Below are positions 36,301 through 49,060 of a DNA stretch of 64,000 nt, piece by piece. A program made the translations under genes and the position numbers. Each line of letters opens with the position of its first letter. The stretch's first letter is position 1. This DNA is from Rhynochetos jubatus (taxonomy: Eukaryota > Chordata > Aves > Eurypygiformes > Rhynochetidae): contig CM050648.1 of assembly GCA_027574665.1 (NCBI GenBank), positions 136,400,175-136,464,174 on the forward strand, given 5' to 3'. The notes beneath the pieces were generated by a model that was not told the DNA's origin, made no database searches, and saw nothing but the letters and a program-made list of their open reading frames with translations.

Positions 36301-39300
36301 TTCGGGAGCCAGGGATTGTCCTTGTTGCAGCAGGACCAGGGTGAGTTGCCCATCCATGCCTGGTTCTTGCACTGCTAACCTGAGCTTCAGAGCTTCCAGC
36401 CCGGAAACCCTCCTGGGCAATACCTGCTCCAGGTCAGCTATGGCCCTCAGAGCCCTAAATGTGCTACCAGCCCCTTGGCCAGCATTGGTCATGGGGATGG
36501 GAGGGGAAGCAATGCCCCATCTGCATCTCCCCAGGAGGAATCTCTGTGTCAGAGTGGGGGAAGTGTAGGCCTGGCTCAGGGAGTGAGTGTGTAAAACTAA
36601 CATCACAGCTGCCTGGAAAAATGCCCAAATGGAAATATACCCAAATTTCTTAAAGATCAATGAAGTAAAAAGGTAGTGTGGCATCCTTAGAAAATCAGAT
36701 GATCAAATTTTTGTCACGGAACAGCAATGCACACTGGGTTTTGCTTATTAACTTGCAGACTTCCTTGAACAGCCTTCTTTGGTCATCCCTCCTTCCTCCC
36801 CCTCGACATTTCTAAAGGTTTTCCTGCGAAGAGTGGCCAAGGAAACTGCTGATGCTCAATGGAAAATTTAGAAACAACTCTTTTTGAATTAGACTTTTAT
36901 TTTTTTAATCTATAATTGCAGGTTCAAACCTTGTTCTGTTTTCCAGAAAAACTTTACTTAGTTAACAGCAGCGATTCATCCAAGAAAGTTAAGAGAAAAG
37001 CGCTGCTTGTCTTGTCCCTATTGCTTCCTCTTGCGCCAGTACCTCATCTCCCGAATATGTGCTGTTAATCCTCTCTGAAGCCAGTCACTGCCTTAAAATT
37101 CTCCCTTTTTGGCTGGCGAGGGCTGTCGCTACTGTTTACCAACAAGCCCAGTTAAACTGTGCTGCTGCTTTTTGCTTCATGCCATGATGCAGATTTGTTC
37201 AACTGAGATGAGAAGAGAACCATGAGCTTGGTGGGCTGGTGCAGTGAATGCCTATTGCTGGAGATGGGATTGCTGCTGTTGTAACCCCCTTGCTGCAAAG
37301 CCCTGGTGCTGCACGAGCTCCCACTGCATATCCAAACGGGCTTAAAACATTCTGACAGGTAAACTGTATGGGCTGGCTTGATGGAAGATCAGAGAGTGTT
37401 TGTCAGGGCTGCTCCAGCTGCATGGTTCACTGGAGATTATCCATCTTCCCACAGCTGGCACGGCCCTGGCACGTAGCACCCAGCTAACCACGGCACTCGA
37501 GGTAGTTCAGTCTCCCCATGCTTGTACCTAACCAGGGCCAGTTTTGCACTGCGGGTGACCTGCTGTGGTTCATGTCTGCTAAGGGTGATGGTGAAGCGGT
37601 GGCTGGAGAGGGACATGCTTGTTCTACCCTGCAGCTGGCAAACACTGGCAAAAGAACCACGTTTTGGGTGGGCAGGGACACAGAACCCAGGGAACTGCTG
37701 ATCTGCTTGGGTAACCCAGTGCAGGCGAAGCTCTGCTGTGGGATGGACCGCTGGCCCTGACCTGGGGAGGACTGGGGTGGTCCTCAAGCTCCATAAACCT
37801 GAAGGCAGCTAAGGGTGTATGGCCTGCCCTCCTGAGGAGCTGGAGGGTTTATCCCCTGTGTACAGAAGTGTGAGATTTGGGGAAAGTGGAGATGGTCTCT
37901 GTTTGCTCAGCAGACCCAGTCGAAGCTGTGTCCTGGGAAGCAGGGAGTGGGGGGTGAAGGAAGAAGCAGAGAGCAATTTAAAGGAGTCCTCTAGTATTCA
38001 TTTGCATGTCTGTGCTGTGAGGTTAATGAGGAGGCTGTTTGGGAGCTTACAGCACTGCTGCTGCATTGAGGCATTTGCTAACACAGCTTTTAAATCAAAG
38101 GGGGAGAGAGAGAAAGAAATCAACTGAAACTTCTTTAAAAATTTAAAATAAAACCCTTTGGATTTGGTGATGCAAAAATTGTTAATAACTTAAATACTGT
38201 CAAAATATTTTTTGAGAAGGTTTCATGTGTGAACTGCTTAGTTCTCATTGTTTTGGCAACAGAAAGCACCCCACTTCTCACCAGGGTTGGCTCTGGCAAT
38301 GTCCTTCAGGGATGCGATTGCAGTTAGCAGGGGGAGGAGGGAGATGTTCATGTGGGGTCAAACACATGCCAAGCGGGTGTTCCTCCAAGCAGGGAGAGCG
38401 CAGGGATGCATCTGCAGAGGCTCCTTGTCCTCAGAAAGGTCCCACAGGGCTGGGGAGGGATAGTAGTGTCCCTGTGCCAGTTCTCATGTATGTTCAGCAG
38501 AGCCTGTTCCTGGTCCTTGGTCCCACTGGCTCCACGTGGTCTCCTCACGGTTTGAGGAGGGGCTGTGACGACCTGGGACAGATTCCCCATGGCACAGAGG
38601 CAGCCTGGCTCTTGCAGCAGTGAGCCTCTGAAGGTGGGAGTCTGCTGGGGGCTGTTCTCAGCAAAACAGGGCTTTGGATGTTGCTTTGGTGGAGCTGACC
38701 ACGCACATACATATCTCAACCCCCCGTCCCTCGCTCACCTCCTGTGAGAGACATACCTGCTATCCCCCGTACCCTTTATAGGCAGCTGGGAAAGAGGCAA
38801 AGTCTGGGCATTACAGCCAGCGCTGGCCAAAAGCCACCTTCACGGGCACGTGCTTCAAGTGCCTGCATTTGCCTCCTGCATCCTCAGGATCGTGTGTATG
38901 AGCGATGTGACCGGAGAGCTCCTGCTACTGGCAGATAGGTGATGTCTCAATGTTTTCAAAGATTTTTAAAAATATCATCTGGAACAAGAAAAATAGATGT
39001 ATTTTTTTTAAAGTGAGCGAATTGTGTAGGTGATCGTATTTGCGCCAGAGGGTTCATGTTTCTGTGCTGGGTGCAGTCAGGAGGCAAAGCCCAGTAGCGG
39101 TGCTTTGGTTGCTCTGATGGTACAGACAAACAGTGATGATTTGGAGGAAAACTGACAGTGACGTTAAAACACAATATACTGAGCTGGACCGGTTTTCTTT
39201 GCAAGCATTTTGTTTTCCAACCGTTGTAGAAATCTCTGCCTGGGGATCCCATGCTGGGACAAATACCCCTGGGACAAGCAGCTCGAAAGCATTTTTGTGA

Positions 39301-40079
39301 GAGGAAACTTTCTTCCAGCCCAGCTTTTGGTGAAAGCACACGTAAGTGTAGGAGTACTGAGCAAAACTCTCTGACCTCTCCTCCACCTCCTCTCCCAGCA
39401 ATGGGCTGGGATCCTCAGGAGCCACAAGCCCTCCTCTTCTCCTTTCTTGACTACAGCCATCCCAGATACCGGGGGTTTGGCAGCCGAATCATACAATTTG
39501 TCGGTGACCTGAGCTATTTGTAGACTTGGGAATGTGCCACCAGCATGCAGAGCAAGACTGTTTATAAGTTATGCCGCTGTAACGCATGTCCTTGAGGGCG
39601 AGTGGCACGAGCAGCAGCTCTGACATGAAACGCTCCCGTGTGGCTCCATCCCCTTCAGCAGGAGAGCCGTGCAGTGCCTTGGCGGCCCTTCCTGGCGGTC
39701 GGTGTGCGTTCCGGCTGTATGTGTCCAACCTGAATGGTGGTGATTTGGGACTGCGGTGCAGGATTTCTCATGCGGAGCTGGGTATGCTGGGTGAGGAAGG
39801 CGGCTGGCACGGCTGCGTTGGTGGGCCGACCTGCTGGTAATGATTTGACCTCTTTCTCTTAATTGGTGGGCCCCAGTTGGGGCGATGGTAATTATGGTGG
39901 CTCCTCACGGATGCTGAGCTGCGCGGGGTGGCAGACACGCACGTAGCGTGGGACTGGTTCAGGTTTCTGAGCGAGGGTGTTTTCATGTGAGTTGCCGTAG
40001 ACCTCTGGAAGCACTGGGTGGGCTCTTTATCCAGGAGGATGTTAAAAGCAACTCCAGAGGTGAAAATGCCAGGACAGGG
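33367..40079. other. Non-coding stretch
   Basis: No gene, RNA or transposon was recognised. Several short AT-rich patches occur (about 36880-36920 and 38130-38220). An acceptor-like TTATTTTTCTTCTTAG ends near 36247, with no supporting exon. Confidence 0.55.
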
Positions 40080-40590
40080 GCATTATAAAGGCACAGAAAG
40101 GGAGTGAGGGGGAAGGGAGGCAAAGAAAAGATGTTTGCTGAGGGCATAATTAGCATGAGTGAAAAACTGATGATAGGGTGAAGGGAGAAGAGAGGCTGGG
40201 AGGGAAGGGAGAGCTGTGTGTATAGAGAGAGCAGCTGTGGGAGAGAAACCAGATGAAAGCAAAGAAACCTGAAGCAGGAGAGGAACAGGGATGGGGAAGG
40301 AGGGGGAGGGCAGGAGGATTAGTTGTTTCCAGGGACTTTTTCAGGAGAAGAAAATTAGGGTTAGGGGAAATGGAAATCTATGGAAAGTGAAGGGATGAGA
40401 GAGAGGGGTGATGAAATGAGGGAGGAAAATCTGTGGGTTTATATTTCTCCCATCCTGGGAGAGGAAAAACTGGTTTTAGGATAGGTGTGCACTTGGTTAC
40501 AGTGGGAGGAAAAACTGGACAGTCAAAGCAAGGAAACAAAGACCAAGGTCCATAAGGAACGGAAAAAGAGCAAAGGAACAGAAGAAAACT
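40080..40590 (+). repeat. Purine-rich (GA-rich) tract
   Basis: For about 500 bases the plus strand is strongly enriched in A and G, in motifs such as GGGGAAGGGAGG, GAAGGGAGAAGAGAGG and GGAAGGAGGGGGAGGG, with only brief pyrimidine interruptions (for example near 40325 and 40445). It is not a clean tandem repeat. Such tracts can adopt triplex DNA or act as weak nucleosome-excluding elements. It contains one TTAGGGTTAGGG stretch near 40356, too short to be a telomeric relic. Confidence 0.75.
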
Positions 40591-41050
40591 GTCGCACCAT
40601 TTATTGCTGAGAGACTGCAGCTGAATTTTATTTTCCCTACTAAGCAGGGTAGAAGTGGGTTCAGCTCCCCTTCTCCCTCTGAAGCAACCCCAGGGCCACT
40701 GACTTGCTGTTTCGCTGTTGGTTATGCTACTGTTTGGTTACATCCATGCTGTGCACGTGCGAGCAGGGCTTGCCCATGGAGCTTTTTCTTGTTTCCAGGC
40801 CTGCCCTGGGGACTTCCCCAGCAGTGCTGGGTATGGGCTGCACTTGGTTCTACAGCCCTGACACCAGGCATGGGGCTCAGAAAACATCAGAGGAGGGGTG
40901 GTGCTCTCCCTTCTGAGCTGTACCCCAAGGAAGATAAACTTCTGCAGCAGTCTCCCTGGCTTCATCTCCTAACTGTGTGCCAGGTGAGAGCTCAGTCTCA
41001 GTGTGGCTAGCAGGTTGAGGGAGGGGATTCTCCCTCTCTACCCTGTTTTT

Positions 41051-41575
41051 GTGAGACCCCAACCTGCAGTTCTGTGTCCAGCTCTGGGGCCCCCAGGATA
41101 AGGACGTGGACTGCTGGAGCGAGTCCAGAGAAGGCCACGGAGTTGCTCAGTGAGCTGGAGCCCCTCTGCTATGTGGACAGGCTGAGAGAGTTGGGCTTGT
41201 TCAGCCTGGAGAAGAGAAGGCTCTGGGGAGACCTTACAGCACCTTCCAGTACTTGAAAGGGCCTACAAGGAAGCTGGGGGGGACTTTTTTACAAGGGCCT
41301 GTAGTGACAGGACAAGGGGTAATGGGTTGAAATTGAAAAGGGTAGGTTTAGATGAGATATCAGGAAGAAATTCTTCCCAGGGAGGGTGGTGAGGCACTGG
41401 AAGAGGTTGCCCAGAGAAGCTGTGGATGCTCCATCCCTGGCAGTGTTCAAGGCCAGGCTGGATGAGGCTCTGAGCAACCTGGTCTAGTGGAGGGTGTCCC
41501 TGCCCATGGCAGGGGGGTTGGAACTGGATGATCTTTAAGGTCCCTTCCAACCGAAACCATCCTATGATTCTAATT
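41051..41575 (+). mobile_element. CR1 LINE 3'-end fragment
   Basis: The longest CR1 copy in the window, in plus orientation. It contains CTGTGTCCAGCTCTGGGG, GAGAGAGTTGGGCTTGTTCA, CTGGAGAAGAGAAGGCTC, a divergent 3'UTR and GGTCCCTTCCAACC. It ends in the CR1 octamer-type tail CCTATGATTCTA. It starts inside ORF2 (5'-truncated) and its reading frame is broken. It overlaps in content with the 14.6-kb copy and lies in the opposite orientation. Confidence 0.96.
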
Positions 41576-44500
41576 ACTGGGCAATACACTTTTTCATATC
41601 CCCTTGGCAGCCTCACGACTGAGCTGTGCTGGTGTGCCGTGCTCTGGATGCTGAGCCCCTGGGTGAATCTGCAATGCCCAGATCATGCAGCTGGGAAAGA
41701 AACTCAAGTCAGGGAAAAGCCCAAACCACGATGACAGTGGTGATCCTTCAGATACGGCTGTGGTGGGACCATCCCTGCTGTTGGGCAGAGGTAAGACGAG
41801 GGTGCATTTAGGTTTCTACTGCTTCTTGGTTTCTCTCTGCAATATCCATCCTCTATAATTCTGGTTACATGGGTGTATCATATATAAGGGTCTCAGTTGC
41901 TGTTCTTCCCCAGCTTGTACAGTAATACTGGTGTACTGCCTATAGGCAGAGGAAACTCAGATCTGATTTAAGAAAAAGTTGTTATTGTCTGGACAGTACA
42001 GGCTCTGCCCATACCTGATGGCTGGGCACATACAGAACAGCACTAGTAGCCTGGTAACTGGACTGTAGGAATTTTTTGGTGTGTGTGTTTAGTTTCTTTT
42101 TGCAGCTTCATTTTATGTATGTGAATTTTTGACAGACCTGGTGACAATGTTTAATAGCTTTCACATCACTTACAACATCCCACCCTTCCACCCTCTTCCT
42201 TTACCATATGTGGTGGTGCATTTCCTCCACCCCAGCTCCTGGACTGCTCTACAGTCTCCTTGGGTCTCAACCCTTCACCCGTGGGAAGATGCAGAGGCAT
42301 CCGATGTGAATGTTTTCTCTGAGTTCAAGGGAAAAATTTCAACAGGAATCTATCTATCTCTATATCCAAATTTATAAACTCTGTGTGTGTATATGCAATT
42401 TGATTTTAAGAACTTTGTTATGTCTTTAATTAAGTTGTGTTGATTCATCGATGATTAAGTTTTAAGAAATTTATATAATGTAATCTTGTGATTTACCTTA
42501 ATAGTGTTAATGAATTTTAAATTGCTGCTATTCCATGGTGAAGTCTGGGACTAGGAGTGGATTCAGCCACACCTAGACTCCTCAATGAGAAGGAGTTTAG
42601 AAAGCAGGAGGATCTACTCTGAACCTCATGACTCAGTGGCAGGGTGTCCCTCATGTTCTTTCCCTAGTGCCCATATAAACCACACCAGCCTGATTCTGAC
42701 TCGATTTCCCTGACCCCATGTAAATAATTTTCCTGATCCGTGTGTAAATCATTTTAACCCAGTGCTAATTTGATTTCACTTTTTTAATGCTTTTTCCATG
42801 TTGAATAAGTAATAGGGTGGACCTTGCCATCAAATTCTGTTAAGTGGCATTTTCACAAATTCGCACCAAACCCCCTTTTCCTCCTAATCTGTGACGGTGA
42901 TCTTTTAAGCAGCTGAAACCACTCCTTTGTGACACTACAACAACATCTTTGGTAAAACAGAATGAGAATTATCCATGTAGCCTACCGAAGGTGCTCGTGG
43001 AAAGGGTCCTTCTGTGAAATATAAATAGTTCTGCATTTTAAATGGAGTTGTGGATAGCTTTTGGTTCAGTGTGAGGCTTGTACTCAGCAGAGTGAAAAAA
43101 ATGTTAAGCAGAAGTCATCAGTAAAATAATGGCACCGTAACAGGGTCCCAAATCTTGCTCTTTGTCACCACCCAAGCAGTCACACTGGACCAAATGCAAC
43201 GAGGAGTGAAGTCCCATTCCTATAGAAATCTTTAAATTAGCTGCAGTCAGGAGTGACTACAAAAATGCACCAGCATTTCCCTGCCGCACTTGTCCTTCAG
43301 TGCGCGTTTCTGAAAAGGGGGGAAGGCATGCTAGGAGCTGTGAATTCAGGGATACGAGTACAGTGTGGTCCCACATACGCCGGTTTCCCAGGCAGGATGC
43401 CAGCCACCAGCAGGGAGTCATTCTGGTCTGTGTTTGTCCCCAGCAGCACATCAGGTGTACGGGGTCCCAGGACCTTTGCTCTTGATGCGTATCATATACC
43501 ATGGTGCAAACAGGGTTTTGCCTTTGAGAGGAGAAAAAAATTCCAAGATTGGGCAAAAGGGAAAGCAAGGTGATCCCGGATGAGTCATGTGAATCCTGTC
43601 TGAGAATGTAAGTGATGGCGATGGCCGTGGGTGTTACAAGAAGATACTTCTTATGTGGGCATCCCTGCTGTAACATAACTGTGCTTCAGGCAAAAGGCAC
43701 AGTCTGATTTGGCAACAGATAAAGGCCAAGTGAAACTTTTCTTGTTTATTTTTCTTAGCTTTACAGCTCATAACTGGAGTGGCTGGATTTCTTCCACAGA
43801 AAGGCAAAAATTCAATGACATTGAAATGGCTAAAAGCCATAGAAAAGTAAAACTCAACAGTTTCCTGCTTTTCTAAAAATTTCAAACAACCCTTTGTTTC
43901 AAAGTTTTCTTTTATTCTTATTCAATTTTAATTAATTTTAATTAAAAACAGTAACACTGTGGTTGGGTACCAAACCAGGTATTTAATTTAACATAAAACT
44001 GAAGTGCCAGTAGCAATAATAGTCAAATTAACAGGCATTTTCTTAATGCAAAGAAAGAGACATGGCTGAGGCTGGAGATCTCGTTTGGAAGGGGAGACTT
44101 GGTGGGCACAGGCTGCAGAGAGGCACTCTTGTACTGAGACGGGTCATTGTGCCCTGGTGGCAGCAGCGAGAGCACAAGTGTGTGCGGTGGTCTGTCCTTT
44201 CTGCTGACAGAGTAAGATCACTCAGATCGTAGAGTCACTGGTCTTACAGACAGCATGGCCCTTCTGAGGTGGAATAAGGAAACTACAGTCCCTCCTTTTC
44301 TGCCTTTAACAGGAGTTCAAAACTCTGGACCATGCTGATCCCCTCCCTTCTCTACCTCCAATTATAGGAAGATAATGACTTTGCTTGGTGGAAAAAAAAA
44401 AAAGAAAACCTAAGCCCAAAACCCCAGAAAAAATACCAAACTATCTTCCCCAGCTGAATTGATTTTTTTCATAAGTTGACATTTTGAGGGGAGTGAACAC

Positions 44501-47500
44501 CAAGAGGGCTGTACGTGATACGTGATAAACTGAAACCATACCGGGTTGGGTGGTTTAACAGTTTTAGCAGCCAGCAGACAGATGCAGAAGGGGTGGAAGG
44601 ATGTGGGGATGTACACATAGCCCTGCTGCCTGTAAAGACCAAGCCTGTGATCAGCGTGACAAGCCAGTGGGTGCCTTACCTCTGCTACCCATAGGCATAA
44701 GCAGGGAGCAGTGGCCGGTGGCAGTCTCACCCTCGGCTCTGCCTGTTGGCTTCACTGCTAACGTGTTGAGTTGCGGTGGATGGGTTTGCAGGCAGTGCTT
44801 CCTGTCAGACATCAGTCAGGGACCACAAAGCAAGATGGATCAATAGTCTTGCCGCTATGATGTCCTTTTGATTAGCGTGGTGTCTCGGTGGCCAGATCAT
44901 GTTGTCGTATCAGCTGTCCTTGGCTGGAGATACCAGGCTTGAGTCAGGCTCGGCCTGTCTCGGAAGCAACAAGGTTTTCTATAACATACCATTATTGGTA
45001 ACTTCTACTTTGTGTCAGATACAGGCAATAGACTTGTTAGTTTTCATCTGCCAGAGGAGAAGCAGCTATAGGTATCTGCCCTATGCAAATCAGCACAGCC
45101 AAGCGAAGAGCACAGCCACTTGTGGGGTGTCAGGGTCCCCTCCTGGGTTTTCTGGTCAAGAATAATTGTAAAACATTTATTTATTTTGCTCTTCCCCTCC
45201 CTGTCTTTAGAAGGAAAATAATTTATAGAGGCCAAAGCACACTTCCACGTCCTTTTCTGCACATCATGGGTTTGAACTGCAAGATTACGCTTGGGTTGTT
45301 CTCTGCCTTTTCCTGGGATTATGATGTCTATGGAAAGCTTGGTTATCTTGTACATTTGAGAGGTGAGACCTGAAGAGAAAACCACCCAGCACTGTGGAAG
45401 GTATGAAGAAGTTACAGGGATTACCGGCCTGGGCCCAGCTGCCATGCTGGCCTGGGAGTCAGGGCAGAGCCTACCACCTCACTGCAGCAGCAGGGCATCA
45501 AAGCTGCCCTCGGCCCGGCCCATCTCGGCCTTGGCAGAGTGCTTCCCCATCTGTTTGACAACTAAAGGCTGCAGGACTACGTCCTTGACTACCCAGCTCC
45601 CTTTCTCTGCTCCTTTGGACAGCGTCACTCTGAGCAAAACCTGCTGGAGGTGGCTGAGGCCTCTTTCTTTGCTCCGGCTCTGAGAACAGAGCAGCCTGCC
45701 CACCTCAAACTGCTGGCTAGGCAGGATCCCTCTTTAACACTGGATGAATAACAATGGATATATAGATTGTTCCTGGCCTTATAAGGGAACAAAAACCTGC
45801 AAGATTTTTGCTGTGCTGCTTATTTTTATTTTTGCTGTTACCTTTGTGAGCATGTGCGGCCATGGGGCAGTGTGACAGAACCCAGGCTGTGCTGCCAGGT
45901 GCGGCTGTTAAACTGTTCAAAACAGTGAATCTTTCACCATTTTGATTAAAAGCATTCTTAAGAGTGAGGAAAACCTTAGTGTTGACTTGAAACACAGAGC
46001 ATTTTACATTTCGGTTTGCCCCCGAGTCCAGCTTAGACACCAGCTTACCCCTGTAGCTGGGGCAGGCCTGGGCTGCCCACCGCTGCCAAAGCTGAGACCC
46101 CCTGGCAGGGCAGATGTCAGGAGCCACCAGCCCTGCCACTGTACAGACCCTTTCTCCTACCAGAATGTGCTGGCATGTCCTGATAATCCCGACTGTTAAA
46201 AACACTTGATGTAATTGAGGAAAAATGTTGTATTTTTATCTTTTGCTCATCTTCACTCAGTTTGAAGAAAAGACTCTGCTCTTGTTGTTTGGCGAGGCTG
46301 TTGTCCAGAAAGGCTAATGATAGAGGATGTTTATAAGGGAACAGACTTTCCCAAGGAGGGCGCTGGGTGGAGGAGATGCCTCCTCCAGTTGTCATTTTAA
46401 TTTCCTGTTTTTAAATGATCAGTGTCAGTCTTTTATAGGGAATACAGGGGCAAACTCTGTTGGATGTGTGCTTTGCCATCATGGTGGTGTGGTGTCAATA
46501 AACTGATGCCTCCATTCCTGCTCACAGAGGCCCTCATGACTTGGCAGTCCAGCATCTGCCATGGGTTGGGTGGTCCCATCTTTGGAAAACAGTCACCTAC
46601 CGCAATGTCCCTTCACAAATCCCTTTAACACTGGGGAGAGCTGTATCAGCAACGTGAGGGACTTGTTTCGCTTTTAGTGCTGCCTAGTGTGACATGTGCC
46701 CCCAAAGTTCTATAGGACAGTTGATGTTGTTACTCCATGGCTCCTGGACCCTCTTCCCTGCTCACACCCAACTTGCGCCCAGCCCTGTAGCAGCACCCAA
46801 GCCTCTTACGGGTCTGCAGCGGTGTCATGTCAGCCTGCTAGCCAGGAACCTGCACGTACAAACTGATGCTGGCCGTCATGCTGGAGGCAGGGGCTGGAAT
46901 AGTGCTGTTTTGCCTCCAGAGACCTGGCCAAATTCAGTCATCCTCTAGCCTCCTCCTAGAAAAATTGGTACATAGCTCTTATGCAGCAGGCACTGCAGGG
47001 AGGTGAGGACCTAAGCAGTTTTGGGACACAATTCCCCATGCGAAGACATCAGCAGCAGTTAGGAAGATGGGTGTGGGCTTGTAGACTGCAAGGGTCACTC
47101 CTGCTGATCATGGTAGTGGGCTGAGGTTAGTAATATTGATGGACCAGGGCTGTTTGTACCAGCGAGGGCTGCGTTATATAAGGGTAGGCAGATGGATGCC
47201 TAATGCAAAGGACTGAATTCAGCGCTGACCTGCACTGCATGCAGCCCTTCGGTGGGCTGGTCTGGGGTGCTAGTCAGCTCTGAATTTGTCTCCAGTGAAG
47301 CTGTTATTTCGGTTGGACTCTATTATATGGCATGGGGGTTGCTGTGTTAGTGGGAATGGGATCAGAAACACCTATCTAGGAGGCACTGTGCACAAACAAA
47401 AGTAATTTTTCTGGTTTCGGTAATTTTGACCAGTGTTTCTGGGAAAAATAAAGGCTTCTGGGGATGATTCATATCTAAAACTTCTGCTAGGTAGCTGTAT

Positions 47501-48419
47501 CCTGCTGTGTCCTGCCCTGACCCTGCATCATTTTCAGCTGTCCCTGACTGTCCCTTGCTCTTGCCTTGTGAACTATGCGAAACAGAACAAGTACAGCATG
47601 AAAAGTGTGAACGGTCTGTGCTGCAGACCTCGCTCGGGCCCTCTCCAAGAACAAAGGCTGGGCGTCAGAGGGTCCAGAGATGTGCCCTGGGCGAGCTCCA
47701 GGAGAAGGCAACCTGCTCTGCACACCAGCATACCGCCTCTCACCTGCACGGCTGGGGGGCACCGAGCTCCTGGCGCTTGCTCGAGCAGCCAGAGTGGGGT
47801 CAGGGCACAGGAAGGCAGAGCCTGAAGGTCGCCTTGTGGTTTCCAAAAGAGTGGGCTGGATTTTTGGGCAAGCAGCATGTCTACAGGCTGAGCACTGCCT
47901 GCCTCTTCCCAGGGCAGCACTCCGCTGGGGAAGCTGCTCCTTAACCTTCCCACAGAATGCAGCAGAAAGTCTATTTCTGCTGTGCTTGGACCTCAGACGA
48001 CCTACTCAAAGTCTGGGTCTGCAGAAAGCATTACCCAGCTCTCGTTCGCTTGGTTTTATTTTCCCTTTTGGTTTCCCCTCTTCACATCTGAATCCCCAGC
48101 AAACTAGCGCCAGGTAGATTTTCAGCAATGCCTAACATATCCGCTGCTCTCGTGCAGTTGGAAGAAGCCAGCAGAGGAATGGTGCTGGACTGCTGTAACT
48201 TGGGCTGCCTTTGTTGTCCGCGTACACCAAGGTTGGAGCCGGCAGCCTGCAGCGAGAGCAGCCGCTTGTCCACTTGCTGCAGCTGACTCGCACGCCTTGT
48301 GCTCCTTCTGCCTTTTCCTTGGCCAGAGATCCAGGTGTCTGTCTGTCTCTCTATATGTAATGTGTGGTAGAAGCAATGCTGGGCTTAACTTTGGGTGTTT
48401 GTGGGTTTTTTGGCATGCA
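41576..48419. other. Non-coding stretch
   Basis: No gene was recognised. The interval 42330-43130 is AT-rich with a short TATC/CTAT microsatellite near 42346-42363. At 43922-43950 a short TTTTAATTAA tandem occurs, and poly-A of about 12 lies near 44392. Plus- and minus-strand open frames are short and unlike known proteins. Confidence 0.55.
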
Positions 48420-48479
48420 GTCGTTAGACCAGCGCTGTGATGAAGAGGAAGTTGACTGGATGTTCATTACGTTTCGTAG

Positions 48480-49060
48480 ATTACATGTGCCCATCTACAG
48501 CATATGTTTACAACGAATTTATAGACCCCTATAAAGGGGCTTGCAGGCATTATATTTAATTAATGTGGCAGAAATTATATCATTGTAACAACTGCCCGGC
48601 CTTCAGAGGTAAAACTCTGTGCCAAGGATTCCCAGATGAATCATCTCTGATAAGAACCAGGAATGACACAGGCCATATATTGTATGGTGAATTTGTTTGG
48701 ATTGGTACCTTTAGGGTATTCAGCCTTGCCAAGTCTCTGCGGTGCTGACACAGTTTATTACACATTTTCATTTATTAAGAGATTATTTGACTGCAGTTTG
48801 TTGTTTTATTGTACAGCAGGTGATAATTTTACACTAAATTAACTGTAACATCTCTGTTAGGAACAGGCCGAAGAGGCTTCTTGCTACGATGCTAAATGCT
48901 AAGTAATGGCTTTTATTCATCAAGGGAGTAATTTACTCTCACGTGCAGGGTTTGAATAAGACTCTCCACCAACCTGTTATTAGTCTCTGTGTGTATGCAG
49001 TTCAGGTTAGGGTTAATGGGTCTTGTGCCAATGCAGACTGACTCTTAAAACCAGATCTCT
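48480..49060. promoter_or_regulatory. Candidate conserved regulatory element with CArG box
   Basis: This AT-rich, CpG-poor, non-repetitive block has the texture of vertebrate non-coding enhancers. It contains a palindromic CCCCTATAAAGGGG (48526-48539), whose core CCTATAAAGG (48528-48537) fits the SRF CArG consensus, plus TAATTAA (near 48558) and GATAA-type motifs. It lacks useful open frames. Conservation is inferred from appearance, not measured. Confidence 0.3.

Noticed and set aside
40350-40370. TTAGGGTTAGGG-like interstitial telomere repeat
   Set aside because: Only about two units within a G/A-rich tract; expected by chance there.
46350-46370. Possible second CTCF site (GGAGGGCGCTGG)
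   Set aside because: Fails several positions of the core consensus.
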